From: Clostridiales bacterium | Lineage (GTDB): Bacteria > Bacillota > Clostridia > TANB77 > CAG-508 | DNA: 56,360 bases | Direction of reading: 5' to 3' | Assembly (NCBI GenBank): GCA_015056485.1 | Contig: SVGD01000009.1 | Span: 1 to 56,360, forward strand | Shown here: piece by piece, positions 35,924-46,661 of the stretch | How the letters are laid out: each line of letters opens with the position of its first letter | Numbering within the stretch: position 1 is the stretch's first letter | Program-made: the position numbers and the translations under genes | The notes under the pieces: model-generated | The model's input: only the letters and a program-made list of their open reading frames with translations | Told to the model about the DNA's origin: nothing | Databases searched by the model: none

Positions 35924-35950
35924 ATGATGAATAATAAAATGTCAAAAATA

Positions 35951-36001
35951 TGTAGGGGCAGGTCTTGACCTGCCCAGGGTCGGTCAAGACCGACCCCTAC
36001 A
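35951..36001. repeat. Head-to-head double TGTAGGGG repeat
   Basis: It starts TGTAGGGG and ends CCCCTACA, so the outer ends are inverted copies. Inside are two palindromes, AGGTCTTGACCT and GGTCGGTCAAGACCGACC. Confidence 0.85.
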
Positions 36002-36039
36002 GTGAAATAAATTTTTTCCACTTTATTCTAATAAAACTA

Positions 36040-36069
36040 TTGTAAATCTTACATAAAACAATATATAAT
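36040..36069 (+). promoter_or_regulatory. Probable galK promoter
   Basis: TTGTAA (36040-36045), 18 bases, and TATAAT (36064-36069). Confidence 0.6.
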
Positions 36070-36128
36070 AGGGATGATTAAATTTGACAAATATAACAAG
36101 GAACAACAAGGGAAATAAGGAGGATATT

Positions 36129-37292
36129 ATGAAAGAAAAAATGTTACAAAAATTTCAAGAATTATTTGGATCAGAAGGAGAAATAAAAACATACTTTGCA
36201 CCAGGAAGAGTAAATTTAATTGGTGAACATACAGATTATAATGGAGGACATGTATTTCCATGTGCACTTACAATAGGAACATATGCAGTGGCAAGAAAAA
36301 ATAATGATAAAACATTAAGATTTTATTCAATGAATTTTGAAAATATTGGAAAAAAAATATCTTCAATAGAAGAATTAAAATATGATAAAAGTGAAGATTG
36401 GATAAATTATCCTAAAGCAGTTATTTGGGCAATGAAAGAAAAAGGATATAACATAGATTATGGTATGGATGTTGTTTATTATGGTAATATACCTTATGGG
36501 TCTGGATTATCATCTTCAGCATCAATAGAAGTATTAACAGGATTTATATTAAAGGATTTATTTAATTTAGATGTAAATATGACAGACATAGCTTTAATAG
36601 GACAATTAGCAGAAAATAAATATGTTGGCGTTAATTGCGGTATAATGGATCAATTTGCTATTGCTAATGGTAGCAAAGATTGTGCTATTTTCTTAGATAC
36701 TTCAAATTTAAAATATGAATATGCACCAGTAAAATTACCAAATGCAAAAATTGTAATTATGAATACTAACAAAAAAAGAGGTTTAGGAGATTCAAAATAC
36801 AATGAAAGAAGAGCTGAATGTGAAGAAGCTTTAAGAGAATTACAAACAAAGTTAGATATTAAGTCTTTAGGAGAACTTACAGAAGAAGAATTTGAAGCCA
36901 ATAAAGATTTAATTAAAAGTGATATAAGACAAAAACGTGCGAAACATGCTGTTTATGAAAACCAAAGAACTTTAAAAGCTGTAAAAGCTTTAGAAAATAA
37001 TGATATTGAATTATTAGGAAAATTAATGGTAGCTTCACATGATTCTTTAAGAGATGATTATGAAGTGACAGGAAATGAATTAGATACAATAGTTGCAGAA
37101 AGTTTAAAACAAGATGGAGTAATTGGAGCTAGAATGACAGGAGCAGGATTTGGAGGATGTGCTGTTAGTATTGTAGAAAATGAAAAAGTTGACAATTTTA
37201 TTAAAAATGTCGGAAATGAATATAAAAATAAAATAGGTTATGAAGCAGACTTTTATGTTGTAGAAGTTGGAGATGGACCAAAAATATTATAA
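36129..37292 (+). CDS. galK: Galactokinase
   Basis: This phosphorylates galactose at C1 (Leloir pathway). The 387-residue GHMP kinase has the galactose signature GRVNLIGEHTDYNGG, the ATP loop IPYGSGLSSSAS, and the C-terminal motif RMTGAGFGGCA. ATG 36129 follows AAGGAGG. galE is 14 kb away at 51145, so the pathway genes are not clustered. Confidence 0.95.
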   Translation: MKEKMLQKFQELFGSEGEIKTYFAPGRVNLIGEHTDYNGGHVFPCALTIGTYAVARKNNDKTLRFYSMNFENIGKKISSIEELKYDKSEDWINYPKAVIWAMKEKGYNIDYGMDVVYYGNIPYGSGLSSSASIEVLTGFILKDLFNLDVNMTDIALIGQLAENKYVGVNCGIMDQFAIANGSKDCAIFLDTSNLKYEYAPVKLPNAKIVIMNTNKKRGLGDSKYNERRAECEEALRELQTKLDIKSLGELTEEEFEANKDLIKSDIRQKRAKHAVYENQRTLKAVKALENNDIELLGKLMVASHDSLRDDYEVTGNELDTIVAESLKQDGVIGARMTGAGFGGCAVSIVENEKVDNFIKNVGNEYKNKIGYEADFYVVEVGDGPKIL

Positions 37293-37310
37293 TTGGAAGG
37301 AATGACTAAA

Positions 37311-38540
37311 ATGATAAAACCAGAATTATTAGCACCAGCAGGTTCATATACAAAAGCTGTAACTGCATTTACATATGGTGCAGATGCTGTTTATATGGGA
37401 ACTTCAAAACTTTCTTTAAGGTCAAGAGTTGAAGTTGAAAATGATGAATTAGTAAAAACAATTAAATATGCACATAGTATAGGAAAAAAAGTATATGTAG
37501 CTTTAAATATATATGCTAGAGATAATATGTATGAGGATATTAAAGAACAATTACAAATTTTAGAAGAAATTAAAGTTGATGGAGCAATTATTTCAGATGG
37601 TGGAATAGTTGAAATGGCAAAAAAATATGCTCCAAATCTACCTATACATATAAGTACACAAGCTAATATAGTTAGCTATCATACAAGTAACTTTTGGTAT
37701 AAGAATGGTGCTAAAAGAGTTATATTAGCTAGAGAATTAAATAAAAAAGAAATTAAGGAACTTATGCAAAATAAAGAAAAAGATTTAGAAGTTGAAATCT
37801 TTGTTCATGGTGCAATATGTTATGCATATTCTGGCAGATGCCATTTAAGTGATTTTTTAGCTTCAAGGGGAGCGAATTTGGGTGATTGTGCACAAAGTTG
37901 TAGATGGGCATATAATATGTATATTGAGGAAAAAAATAATCCAGGAAATATGATGCCGGTAGAACAAGATGAGCATGGAACATATATATTATCATCTAAA
38001 GATTTATGCCTATTAAAAGAATTACCTGAAATTATAGGAATGGGAGTTAATAGTTTGAAAATAGAAGGTAGACTAAAAACAGAATATTACCTTGCAACAG
38101 TTATAAATACTTATAGAAATGCAATTGATGAAGCATATAATAATCCTGAAGAATATGATTACAACAAATTTTTTAATGAATTAGAAAAAACAAAAACAAG
38201 AGGTTTAACAACATTTTATTTTAATGATAAAAACAATAAAGATTTTCAGGAATATGAAGGAAAACAATATAATCCTAATTATGAATTTGGAGGAAAAATT
38301 CTAGAAAAAGAAGATGATAAAACTATAATTGAAATTAGAAATAGACTACAAATTGGAGATGTTTTAGAATTAATAGTTCCAGGAGAAATTGAATCAAAAA
38401 TATTTACTATAGATAAGCTATGGGATTACGAAACAAATGAGGAAATAGAATTTGTTAATCCAGGTAGAGAAGGACAAAAAGTAAAGATGTATATACCTGT
38501 TGAAAACAAAGAAGGATGGATTTTAAGAAGAAAAAAATAA
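37311..38540 (+). CDS. U32 family peptidase-like protein (TrhP/RlhA type)
   Basis: A 409-residue protein starting at ATG 37311 (MIKPELLAPAGS). It has the U32 signature HGAICYAYSGRCHLSDF and a cysteine set (GDCAQSCRW) that holds an iron-sulfur cluster in tRNA/rRNA hydroxylases such as TrhP, RlhA or YrrNO. The C-terminal barrel (EGKQYNPNYEFGGKILEKEDD) is present. tRNA 5-hydroxyuridine formation is the more likely role than collagen digestion. Confidence 0.8.
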   Translation: MIKPELLAPAGSYTKAVTAFTYGADAVYMGTSKLSLRSRVEVENDELVKTIKYAHSIGKKVYVALNIYARDNMYEDIKEQLQILEEIKVDGAIISDGGIVEMAKKYAPNLPIHISTQANIVSYHTSNFWYKNGAKRVILARELNKKEIKELMQNKEKDLEVEIFVHGAICYAYSGRCHLSDFLASRGANLGDCAQSCRWAYNMYIEEKNNPGNMMPVEQDEHGTYILSSKDLCLLKELPEIIGMGVNSLKIEGRLKTEYYLATVINTYRNAIDEAYNNPEEYDYNKFFNELEKTKTRGLTTFYFNDKNNKDFQEYEGKQYNPNYEFGGKILEKEDDKTIIEIRNRLQIGDVLELIVPGEIESKIFTIDKLWDYETNEEIEFVNPGREGQKVKMYIPVENKEGWILRRKK

Positions 38541-38555
38541 AGGAATAAATATATA

Positions 38556-39452
38556 ATGAAAAGATTTAAAAGCATAATGTTTTTAGTAATATTATTATCT
38601 TTGTTTGTTTTAGTTGGATGTTCAAATAATGCAATAGTAGAAACTTCAGCGCAAATGGATATAGATGAATATGAAAATGAAAATAGTGTGGAAGAAGATT
38701 TTGAACAAGATAATGAAGTTATTCGAGTTGTTTTAAATAGTGGATGGGAAGAAAGATTAAGAAAAAAAAGTATGATTAATGATTTAACTCAAATTATGAA
38801 TGATTCAAATAACAGTAATGAAGAAGAACAAGAAGATGATAATGTCAGAGAAGAAATAAATTCCGATGCAAATAATAATGAAGATGATGAAGAACAAATT
38901 AATGAAGAAATTAATTATCCATATTACATAAAAATAAATTATCAAGCCAATGTTTTAAATATATATACAAAAGATGAAAATGGTGAATATACTGTTCCAT
39001 ATAAGGCAATGTTATGTTCAACAGGGGCAGCGACGCCAAGGTCTGGTGTATATAGTATAATATATAAATATAGATGGTTAGAAATGATAGGAGGAGTTTA
39101 TGCACAATATTGCAGTCAAGTTGTGGGGAATATATTAATTCATTCTGTACCATATTCAAGAGTATATGATAATTCTTCATTACAATATTGGTCATATGAT
39201 AAATTAGGGCAAAGTGTTTCTGCTGGATGTATTAGGTTAACTGTGGGAAATGCAAAATGGATTTATGAAAACTGTCCAAATGGTACTCCTGTTGAGTTTT
39301 ACGCAAGTAGTGACCCGGGACCATTAGGAAAACCAGAAGAAATGAAAATATCATCATTTACAGAATATAGAAATTGGGACCCAACTGACCCAACTGAAGG
39401 GAATCCATGGACTAATTATTTTGAGCAAACAACAGGAAGTATAATAGAATGA
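38556..39452 (+). CDS. Lipoprotein L,D-transpeptidase (YkuD domain)
   Basis: A 298-residue protein with a signal sequence and lipobox LVGC at about 19-22, so it is likely membrane-tethered on the outside. A long acidic linker (about 30-120) is followed by a YkuD domain. The catalytic segment is ILIHSVPYS and SAGCIRL (with Cys in place of the usual SHGC pattern), and [12 protein letters not shown] follows. It could make 3-3 cross-links in peptidoglycan. Confidence 0.82.
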   Translation: MKRFKSIMFLVILLSLFVLVGCSNNAIVETSAQMDIDEYENENSVEEDFEQDNEVIRVVLNSGWEERLRKKSMINDLTQIMNDSNNSNEEEQEDDNVREEINSDANNNEDDEEQINEEINYPYYIKINYQANVLNIYTKDENGEYTVPYKAMLCSTGAATPRSGVYSIIYKYRWLEMIGGVYAQYCSQVVGNILIHSVPYSRVYDNSSLQYWSYDKLGQSVSAGCIRLTVGNAKWIYENCPNGTPVEFYASSDPGPLGKPEEMKISSFTEYRNWDPTDPTEGNPWTNYFEQTTGSIIE

Positions 39453-39472
39453 TAAAAAGGGAGAAAAAAACA

Positions 39473-40474
39473 ATGGAGGAAAATTTACTGATACCAGAGG
39501 TTCAAGATGGAACTGAAGAAGTTGCAGAAGTTTCATTAAGACCAAAGATTTTAAGAGAATATATTGGACAAGAAAAAGTAAAAGAAAACATGAAAGTATA
39601 TATAGAAGCAGCAAAAAAAAGAAATGAACCACTAGATCATGTTTTACTATATGGACCACCGGGATTAGGAAAAACTACTTTAGCAAATATAATTTCAAAT
39701 GAGATGAATTCTAATATAAGAATAACCTCAGGACCAGCTATAGAAAAGCCAGGAGATTTAGCTGCATTACTTACAAATTTATCTGAAAACGATATTTTAT
39801 TTATTGATGAGATTCATAGATTAAATAGAAGTGTTGAAGAAATTTTATATCCTGCATTAGAAGATTATAATTTGGATATTATTATTGGAAAAGGACCAAG
39901 TGCAAGGTCTATAAGATTGGACTTGCCTAAATTCACATTAATTGGTGCAACAACAAGAGCTGGATCTTTAACAACGCCTTTAAGAGACAGATTTGGTATT
40001 GTACATAGATTAGAATTATACACAGTAGAAGAACTCAATACAATAATAAAAAGGTCTGCAGAAATTTTAAATATTGGTATAGAGGAAAAAGGTGCTCTAG
40101 AAATTGCTAAACGTTCAAGAGGAACTCCTAGAATTGCAAATAGATTATTAAAAAGAGTTAGAGATTATGCGTTAGTTTTAGGAAATGGTAATATTACTTT
40201 TGAAATAGCTAGAATTGCACTAGAAAAATTAGAGATAGATGACTTAGGATTAGATAATATTGATGTAAAAATATTAAAAACTATAATTTTAAATTATGCG
40301 GGAGGACCAGTTGGAATAGAAACCTTAGCATCAACAATAGGTGAGGAAGTTGAAACTATAGAAGATGTTTATGAACCATACTTAATGCAAATAGGATTTA
40401 TTACTAGAACACCAAGAGGAAGAATGGTTACACCTAATGCATATAAACATTTAGGCATTGACATTAATGAATAG
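39473..40474 (+). CDS. ruvB: Holliday junction branch migration helicase RuvB
   Basis: A 333-residue AAA+ ATPase: Walker [10 protein letters not shown], Walker [10 protein letters not shown], sensor GATTRAG, arginine finger LRDRFGI, and a winged-helix end ([14 protein letters not shown]). ATG 39473 is chosen because AAGGGAG lies 8 bases before it; the ATG 39449 has none. RuvA and RuvC are not adjacent. Confidence 0.96.
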   Translation: MEENLLIPEVQDGTEEVAEVSLRPKILREYIGQEKVKENMKVYIEAAKKRNEPLDHVLLYGPPGLGKTTLANIISNEMNSNIRITSGPAIEKPGDLAALLTNLSENDILFIDEIHRLNRSVEEILYPALEDYNLDIIIGKGPSARSIRLDLPKFTLIGATTRAGSLTTPLRDRFGIVHRLELYTVEELNTIIKRSAEILNIGIEEKGALEIAKRSRGTPRIANRLLKRVRDYALVLGNGNITFEIARIALEKLEIDDLGLDNIDVKILKTIILNYAGGPVGIETLASTIGEEVETIEDVYEPYLMQIGFITRTPRGRMVTPNAYKHLGIDINE

Positions 40475-40506
40475 TGAAGAAATTTCTAAAAAGAAAGAGG
40501 ATTAAG

Positions 40507-41451
40507 ATGAAAAAAATATCAATAATAGTACCTTCATATAATGAAGAAGAGGCTTTACCTAAATTATATGAAAGATTAACAAATACATTAAGCAATATAA
40601 GTAATTATGAATTTGAAATTCTTTTTGTGAATGATGGTAGTAAAGACTCCACATTAAATATTATAAAAGATTTTAGAAAACACGATAATAGAATTTCATA
40701 TGTGAATTTTTCAAGAAATTTTGGAAAAGAGATTGCTATTATGGCAGGATTAGATTATGCAATAGGAGATGCTGTTATCTTAATTGATGCAGATTTACAA
40801 GACCCACCAGAGATTATTCCTGAATTAATTAAATATTGGGAAGAAGGCTATGATGATGTATATGCAAAAAGAAAAAGTAGAAAAGGGGAAACTTTTTTTA
40901 AGAAATTCACATCAAAATTATATTATAAAATTCTTCAAAAATTAACAAGAGTAGAAATACAAAAGGATACAGGTGACTTCAGATTATTAGATAGAAGATG
41001 TGTAAATGCATTAAGAAAAATGAGAGAGACTCAAAGATGTTCAAAGAGCATGTTTAGTTGGATTGGATACAATAAAAAAGAAGTTTTATATGATAGAGAC
41101 CCAAGAATAGCAGGAAAAACAAAATGGAATTATAAAAAACTTGTTGATTTGGCAATAGATGGAATAACAGCATTTACTACATCGCCATTAAGGATATCAA
41201 CATATATAAGTTTGCCAACTTTCTTTGTATGCATAGTATATTTTATTTATGTAATAATTAAAGCTGTAAAATTACATATGGCTATACAAGCATTTCAAGC
41301 CATAATATTATTAAATTTATTTTTCTTTGGAATAATAATTTTATTGATTGGTATTATAGGAGAGTACTTAGGTAGAATTTTTAATGAAACTAAAAATAGA
41401 CCGTTATATTTTGTTGATGAATATAATGGAGAAAAGGAAAAAAATATATGA
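40507..41451 (+). CDS. Family 2 glycosyltransferase with two C-terminal membrane helices
   Basis: A 314-residue protein. The GT-A domain has IIVPSYNEEEALP, the DxD-like ILIDADLQDPP, and TGDFRLLDRR. Two transmembrane helices lie at about 225-245 and 260-285. The pattern fits DPM/GtrB-type enzymes that transfer a sugar to undecaprenyl phosphate. AAAGAGG precedes ATG 40507, and the end overlaps queH by four bases. Confidence 0.85.
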   Translation: MKKISIIVPSYNEEEALPKLYERLTNTLSNISNYEFEILFVNDGSKDSTLNIIKDFRKHDNRISYVNFSRNFGKEIAIMAGLDYAIGDAVILIDADLQDPPEIIPELIKYWEEGYDDVYAKRKSRKGETFFKKFTSKLYYKILQKLTRVEIQKDTGDFRLLDRRCVNALRKMRETQRCSKSMFSWIGYNKKEVLYDRDPRIAGKTKWNYKKLVDLAIDGITAFTTSPLRISTYISLPTFFVCIVYFIYVIIKAVKLHMAIQAFQAIILLNLFFFGIIILLIGIIGEYLGRIFNETKNRPLYFVDEYNGEKEKNI

Positions 41452-41990
41452 AACTATTGTTACATACTTGTTGTGCGCCATGTAGTGTGTATTGCATAGA
41501 CAGTTTAAGGAAAGAAAACATAGAACCAACAATATATTGGTATAATCCTAATATACACCCATATCAAGAATATAAAGCTAGAAGAGATTGCTTAAAAGAG
41601 TATACAAACGATATACATGTAGAAGCCATTTTTGAAGATAATTATGGATTAAGAGAATTTTGTAAAAATATAATTAATGATATAGATAATAGATGTAGTG
41701 ATTATTGCTATAGAGTTCGTTTAGAACAGACTGCAAAATATGCAAAAGAAAATGGATATGACAGTTTTTCAACAACATTATTAGTAAGTCCTTATCAAAA
41801 TCATGAAATGTTAAAACAAATAGGTGAAGAACTAGCAAAAAAATATGGAATAGAATTTGTATATAGAGATTTTAGAGTAGGATTTAGAGAAGGACAAGCT
41901 AAAGCTAGAGAATTAGGACTATATATGCAAAAATATTGTGGATGTGTATTTTCAGAGGAAGATAGGTATTTACGAAGCAAAAAGAAATAA
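41448..41990 (+). CDS. queH: Epoxyqueuosine reductase QueH
   Basis: A 180-residue protein of the DUF208 family. Cysteine pairs HTCCAPC and RCSDYC, and a second pair YCGC near 166, bind the cluster. It reduces epoxyqueuosine to queuosine in tRNA. It overlaps the GT2 gene by ATGA. No queuosine operon mates are visible. Confidence 0.87.
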   Translation: MKLLLHTCCAPCSVYCIDSLRKENIEPTIYWYNPNIHPYQEYKARRDCLKEYTNDIHVEAIFEDNYGLREFCKNIINDIDNRCSDYCYRVRLEQTAKYAKENGYDSFSTTLLVSPYQNHEMLKQIGEELAKKYGIEFVYRDFRVGFREGQAKARELGLYMQKYCGCVFSEEDRYLRSKKK

Positions 41991-42014
41991 TTCTTTATAC
42001 AAAGGAGTAAAACA

Positions 42015-44139
42015 TTGAAAGATGATTTAAAAGAAAAAATAAATAGACTTAAAGAAATACGGAAGAGTTAGAGGATTTTTAATTGATGTTAAAATATTAG
42101 GAGAAGTTATTGAGATTGAACTTTCTAATCTAGATAGTTATCAAAAATTTAAAACCTTGGATATTATTGGACAACATCAAGTTGAAAAAGGTAATGTTAA
42201 TGGGGTTAAATGTGAATATTTAAGAGATGAAGGTAAGAAAATTACATTTCGAAGTAATAAAAGCATGGTGAATAATGTATTAGATGATTTTAGTAAATTG
42301 ATGATGCTACATTGCTATGAATTAGAAGATATAGGATTTGATATATTTGCATCGGAAAATTATTATGGTAAAGTACTTATCTCATCGTCAGTAATACGTT
42401 CAATGTATTTATTAGAAAAAGCAGGATGTTTTGAATATGATATAGATAATGGGGAAGTATTAATAGAAATTAATGGTATGGAAACAATAAAAAGAACTGA
42501 CGGAAATGTGCTAATTACTTTGGAAGATATTAATAATAATCCTAATCTTTCAAATGTTTTTGCAGAAATGGGACCCCCACAGGATTTAACTGATAAAATT
42601 CATAATGATGATGATGCAAGAAAGGCTGCAAAAACATTTTCTGAAGGTAGAAAATCTTTAGAAGACTTAATTTATTATTGTATTATTAATAACATAAAAA
42701 CTTTTGCATCATGTGCAGGTCATGAAGAGAATACATTTGAAAATCAGGATGGATATATTTCATTTAATATAGATGATGAAAGAACTAGAAACTTTATAAA
42801 ATATTTAAATTCCAAATTTAGTTATGATGAATATAGTGTAAGCATAAGTGAAACTGGAGATTCAAGAACTCTAGTAGAGGCAATGTACTGCAACTATTGG
42901 AATGCAGATGCTTTATATACTGGAATTTTGGAAGTTTTACAAGAATATATAACAAATAAAGATGTTAGAGATGAATCAAATGAAGAAAATGCTTTGAATA
43001 AAAAAATTGATGATATGTTATTAGCTAAAGAGAATGAAAACAGTGAGGATTTAATTATAGAAGATATGGTAGAAAGCGCAACTACACAAACACAAGAATC
43101 TATATATTCAGAAGAAACTGATAAATCTAAACAAATTACTGAGAAGAGCAAAATCATGTTAAAAGTAAAACAAATTTTTAATACTGTTAAAGAAATATTT
43201 AATCGTAATAAACAAAAACAAATTGCAGAGCCTATGGATATTGTGGAACCTGGAGATGGAGATAAAGATGATATAACAAGTATTGCATATTATAAAGCTT
43301 GCTTAAGAAATAATCGTGCTGAGATTAATAGATTAACAAAATATGTAAATGAATATACTGAAAAGTTTAATCGTATAAAAAAAGATTATTTGCCAGGACA
43401 GAAGGAGTTTGAAGATGCAAAAGATGAAATGTATCGTTGGATGGTTGCTTTAGACATGCACAAATCAGAAACTGAATTTATTAGACCTAATACTCAAGAA
43501 GATATAGATTATAGAAAAAAGATAGTTGTTGATTATCCAAATGAGTTAAAGGAAGCTTTATCACCTAATTTTGATTTAAGGTTTCATTCAACATCTATTG
43601 GTTTTACAAAACAGATTATACAAAGTGGAGAAATAAGTTCTACACCAGATAGATATGATGGATATATAAAAAATTCAGATGGAAAAGATGTAATATCAGT
43701 TTCCGACAGAAATGATTTATCCAGAACAATTCATAGTTATGCTAATTTGAACTTATATACTCAAGCATTACCTGCTGGATGTATATTTGCACTTTTACCT
43801 AAAGATAAAGAAGATGCATCACGTTATACTCAAGGTGTAATGTCTAGAGTAGATTTTACAAAAAATCCAGAGCAATTATTTGGAATATGTACAACACCAG
43901 AAAATATTCAAAAAGTAAAAATGTGGATGAGTGAGGCAGGACTTAATCCAGATATTGTTTATACCTATGAAGAATTTTTAAATGTTGTAAGATTAAGGTC
44001 AGATATAGAAGAACAAAAATTACCTCTTAGAGATAAGATTCATATTGATAATGTTCCTGCAATTAATGAGTCGTTTTATACAAATACAGATAATCATAAT
44101 ATTAGTAATGAGGGACATGAAGAACATGACGCAAAATAA
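42015..44139 (+). CDS. Large hypothetical protein with +1 frameshift at CGG 42060, possible ADP-ribosyltransferase-like end
   Basis: Starting at TTG 42015, which follows AAAGGAG, the frame reads MKDDLKEKINRLKEI, then CGG AAG AGT TAG. Skipping the C at 42060 gives GRVRGFLIDVKI and continues to the TAA at 44137-44139. The span of 2125 bases is 3n+1 (707 residues). Around residues 225-240 SCAGHEENTFENQDGYISF is seen. The C-terminal part has DLRFHSTS...IQSGEISSTPDRYDGY and DVISVSDRND, reminiscent of ADP-ribosyltransferase folds, but this is a weak resemblance. The protein between is charged and helical. Not recognised overall. Confidence 0.5.
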
Positions 44140-44182
44140 AGCGAAAATAATGTTTACATAAATATTGTTTTCGCTTTATTTT
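44133..44182 (+). terminator. Terminator merged with the next promoter
   Basis: AAAATAAAGCGAAAA (44133-44147) is perfectly complementary to TTTTCGCTTTATTTT (44168-44182). The right arm contains part of the -35 (44165-44170) of the following gene. Confidence 0.8.
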
Positions 44183-44193
44183 TGTGATATAAT
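44165..44193 (+). promoter_or_regulatory. Promoter of the 44220 gene
   Basis: TTGTTT (44165-44170), 17 bases, and TATAAT (44188-44193) with a TGA extension. It overlaps the terminator stem. Confidence 0.7.
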
Positions 44194-44219
44194 ATTGTAA
44201 GTTATTGTGAGGTGAAAAA

Positions 44220-45035
44220 ATGCAAAATAATGAAAAATTAAAGTTTGCGAAGGAATATAAAAACAAATTGCTCCAACATGGAAATCCTAAGGTATTATTT
44301 ATAGACAATCCAGACAGATTATCTTTTTTGCAATTACAGGCTTTATCATTTGAAATTTTAAATAAAGTTAATAACTTAGATATTTCATTGGGGTATGAAC
44401 CATATGACACTGGAATGGAACCACCACCACAAATTTCAAATTCAGAAAGAGAAGATTTATTTGTAGATTTTTTGGATTGGTATGAAATTTTACAAACACT
44501 AAATCATGATGTATTTAATTTTGTTATTAAAAATTACCCTGTAAATAAATGTCCTAGAATATTATGTGTTGGAGATGGTGAAAACTGTCATTTAGGAAGA
44601 AAACTTGCAATGAAAGGATATCAAGTAGTAAGTGTTGACCCTGTAGCCAGAAAAGAATTTTCAAGTAATAGAAATAAAAACAACCAAGAAAGAAAAGTTA
44701 ATGGAAATCTTCATATTGTTCAAGGAGAATTTTTTGATATTTCCACAGACATGATAAACTGGGCAAATTTAATTGTTGGAAGTAAAATTCCTTGTTGTGC
44801 TGAAAGCTTAATTGGATTAAATAAGCCAGCAGTATTTAATATAAGTGGAAATGCTGAAGTTCACAATATGAGATTTAAAGGAAAAAGAATAACTTCTTCT
44901 AAACAACTTACATTTGAAATAATGAAATGCAAGGGAGTAAGAGTTGAAAGAACAATAGAAGAATTTTCTGGAAGAGAAAGATTATTATTTATTTGTAATG
45001 AAAGAGAATATGGGGAAGTTGGAGAAAGAGACTAA
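44220..45035 (+). CDS. Hypothetical SAM-binding-like protein
   Basis: A 271-residue protein. The middle contains a Rossmann-like motif, ILCVGDGENCHLGRKLAMKG followed by YQVVSVDPVA, similar to motif I and the following acidic residue of methyltransferases. Other parts (VHNMRFKGKRI, IEEFSGRERLLFICNE) are not familiar. GTGAGG lies upstream. Confidence 0.55.
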   Translation: MQNNEKLKFAKEYKNKLLQHGNPKVLFIDNPDRLSFLQLQALSFEILNKVNNLDISLGYEPYDTGMEPPPQISNSEREDLFVDFLDWYEILQTLNHDVFNFVIKNYPVNKCPRILCVGDGENCHLGRKLAMKGYQVVSVDPVARKEFSSNRNKNNQERKVNGNLHIVQGEFFDISTDMINWANLIVGSKIPCCAESLIGLNKPAVFNISGNAEVHNMRFKGKRITSSKQLTFEIMKCKGVRVERTIEEFSGRERLLFICNEREYGEVGERD

Positions 45036-45064
45036 CATTAACAAGAAAAGAAATGTCTACCTGT

Positions 45065-45100
45065 AAAAAAATACTAACATTTAAATGTTAGTATTTTTTT
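45065..45100. terminator. Perfect 36-base palindromic terminator
   Basis: A fully symmetric palindrome centred at 45082/45083 (AAATACTAACATTT and its complement) with seven T residues at its end. Confidence 0.85.
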
Positions 45101-45160
45101 ATGGAAATATTTAAATTAATATGATATAGTATACAAGTAAAAATAAAATGGAGAGAACAA

Positions 45161-46647
45161 ATGAATAAAAAGTATTTATTAAAAGATATATTATTTTTTA
45201 TATTTTTAATAATTATAGCTTGTAGTTCTATATTACCAAAAGCTGTAAATAATTTAGATGAATTATGGAATTTTAATTTTGCAAGAAATTTTGCAAATGA
45301 TAAATTACCATACAAAGATTTTAATATGGTACAAACACCATTATTATCTTTTGTTGCTGGAATGATTTTAAAAGTTTTTGGAACAGAACTGCTTGTGATG
45401 AGAATCTTAGCAATTATTTTAAGTATATCAATCTTTTTCATAATATACAAAATACTAATGAATCTTAAAATCAGTCGAAAAATAATATATGTATTTTTAT
45501 TAGCACTAATGCTATTATGCAAGAATTATTTATGTATTGATTATAACTTTGCAGTATTATTTATTATACTATTAACAACTTTTTTAGAGTTGAAATATAT
45601 AGAAAAAAATAGTTTTAAAAAAGATTTTTTTATTGGATTATTAGTTCGGAATATCGATTTTAACAAAACAAACAACGGGAATTTTTTTTAGTTTAATTTT
45701 TATATTCTATCGTTTATTAAATATATATGAAAAGAGACAATGGAAAGAGGAATTGAAGTGTATATTTTTTAGAACATTAGGAGTAATAACACCGGTAGCT
45801 ATATTTGGAATTTATTTAATAAGTAATAATATTTGGTATGAATTTATTGACTATACGATTCTTGGAATAAAAACATTTTCGAATAAAATATCATATGTGA
45901 ATTTAGTAAAAGGAAATTATGGTATTATAATCAGTATATTAAGTATAATAGTTCCAATATTTATAGTTTATATGTACATAAAAACTGTAGTTTTAAAATT
46001 AAAAACGAAAGATGATAAGATATTATTTGTACTTTTTGCTTATAGTGTTGCTTCACTAATAGTAATTTATCCAATATCAGATTCAATACATTTTTTAATC
46101 GGAATAATACCATCATTAGTAGCTATAGTCTTTGTTATAACAACAAAAGTTTTTACTAAAATATCGATTAAAATACTAAATTATTTATATTATATGTTAT
46201 TAATGCTTTTAATGCTTTTAAATCTTACAAGTACTATAGAATTATATAATTATTTTAAAAATATAAGTAAATATAGTTACGTACAAAACTTTAAGTATAT
46301 TAGTGTGACAACCTATAATTCGTTAAAAGAAATCGATGAATTTATTATAAATAATGAAAAACAAGGAAAAGAAGTTTATATTTTAGATGCAAATGCAGCA
46401 TTATATATGATTCCTTTAAACAAGTATAATAAGGATTATGATATGTTTAATAAAGGTAATTTAGGAGCTAGACGGTGAAGAAGGACAAATTGAAAAACTA
46501 AAAAATATAAAAGAGAATGTTATAATATTAATTAGAAATGAAAAATATTCAAGGAATTGGCAGAATCCTGAAAAAGTACGAGAATATATAATTAATGACT
46601 GGGAAAAGACTGGTGAAGTAGGAATTTTTGACACATATGAAAAATAA
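45161..46647 (+). CDS. GT-C-like membrane glycosyltransferase with two +1 frameshifts at CGG
   Basis: Three open pieces form one 494-residue membrane protein. The start ATG 45161 follows GGAGAG. The first piece has LPKAVNNLDELWNFNFARNF and VQTPLLSFVAGM, as in GT39/RgtA-like proteins. At CGG 45647 the frame must skip the C to give LLV-GISILTKQTTG. At CGG 46473 (CGG TGA) a second skip gives GAR-GEEGQIEKLKNIKEN and a natural end IFDTYEK. The span of 1487 bases is 3n+2, as expected for two +1 shifts. The sugar and acceptor are unknown. A related but differently organised membrane gene follows. Confidence 0.65.
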
Positions 46648-46661
46648 GGGGAGTAAACATT

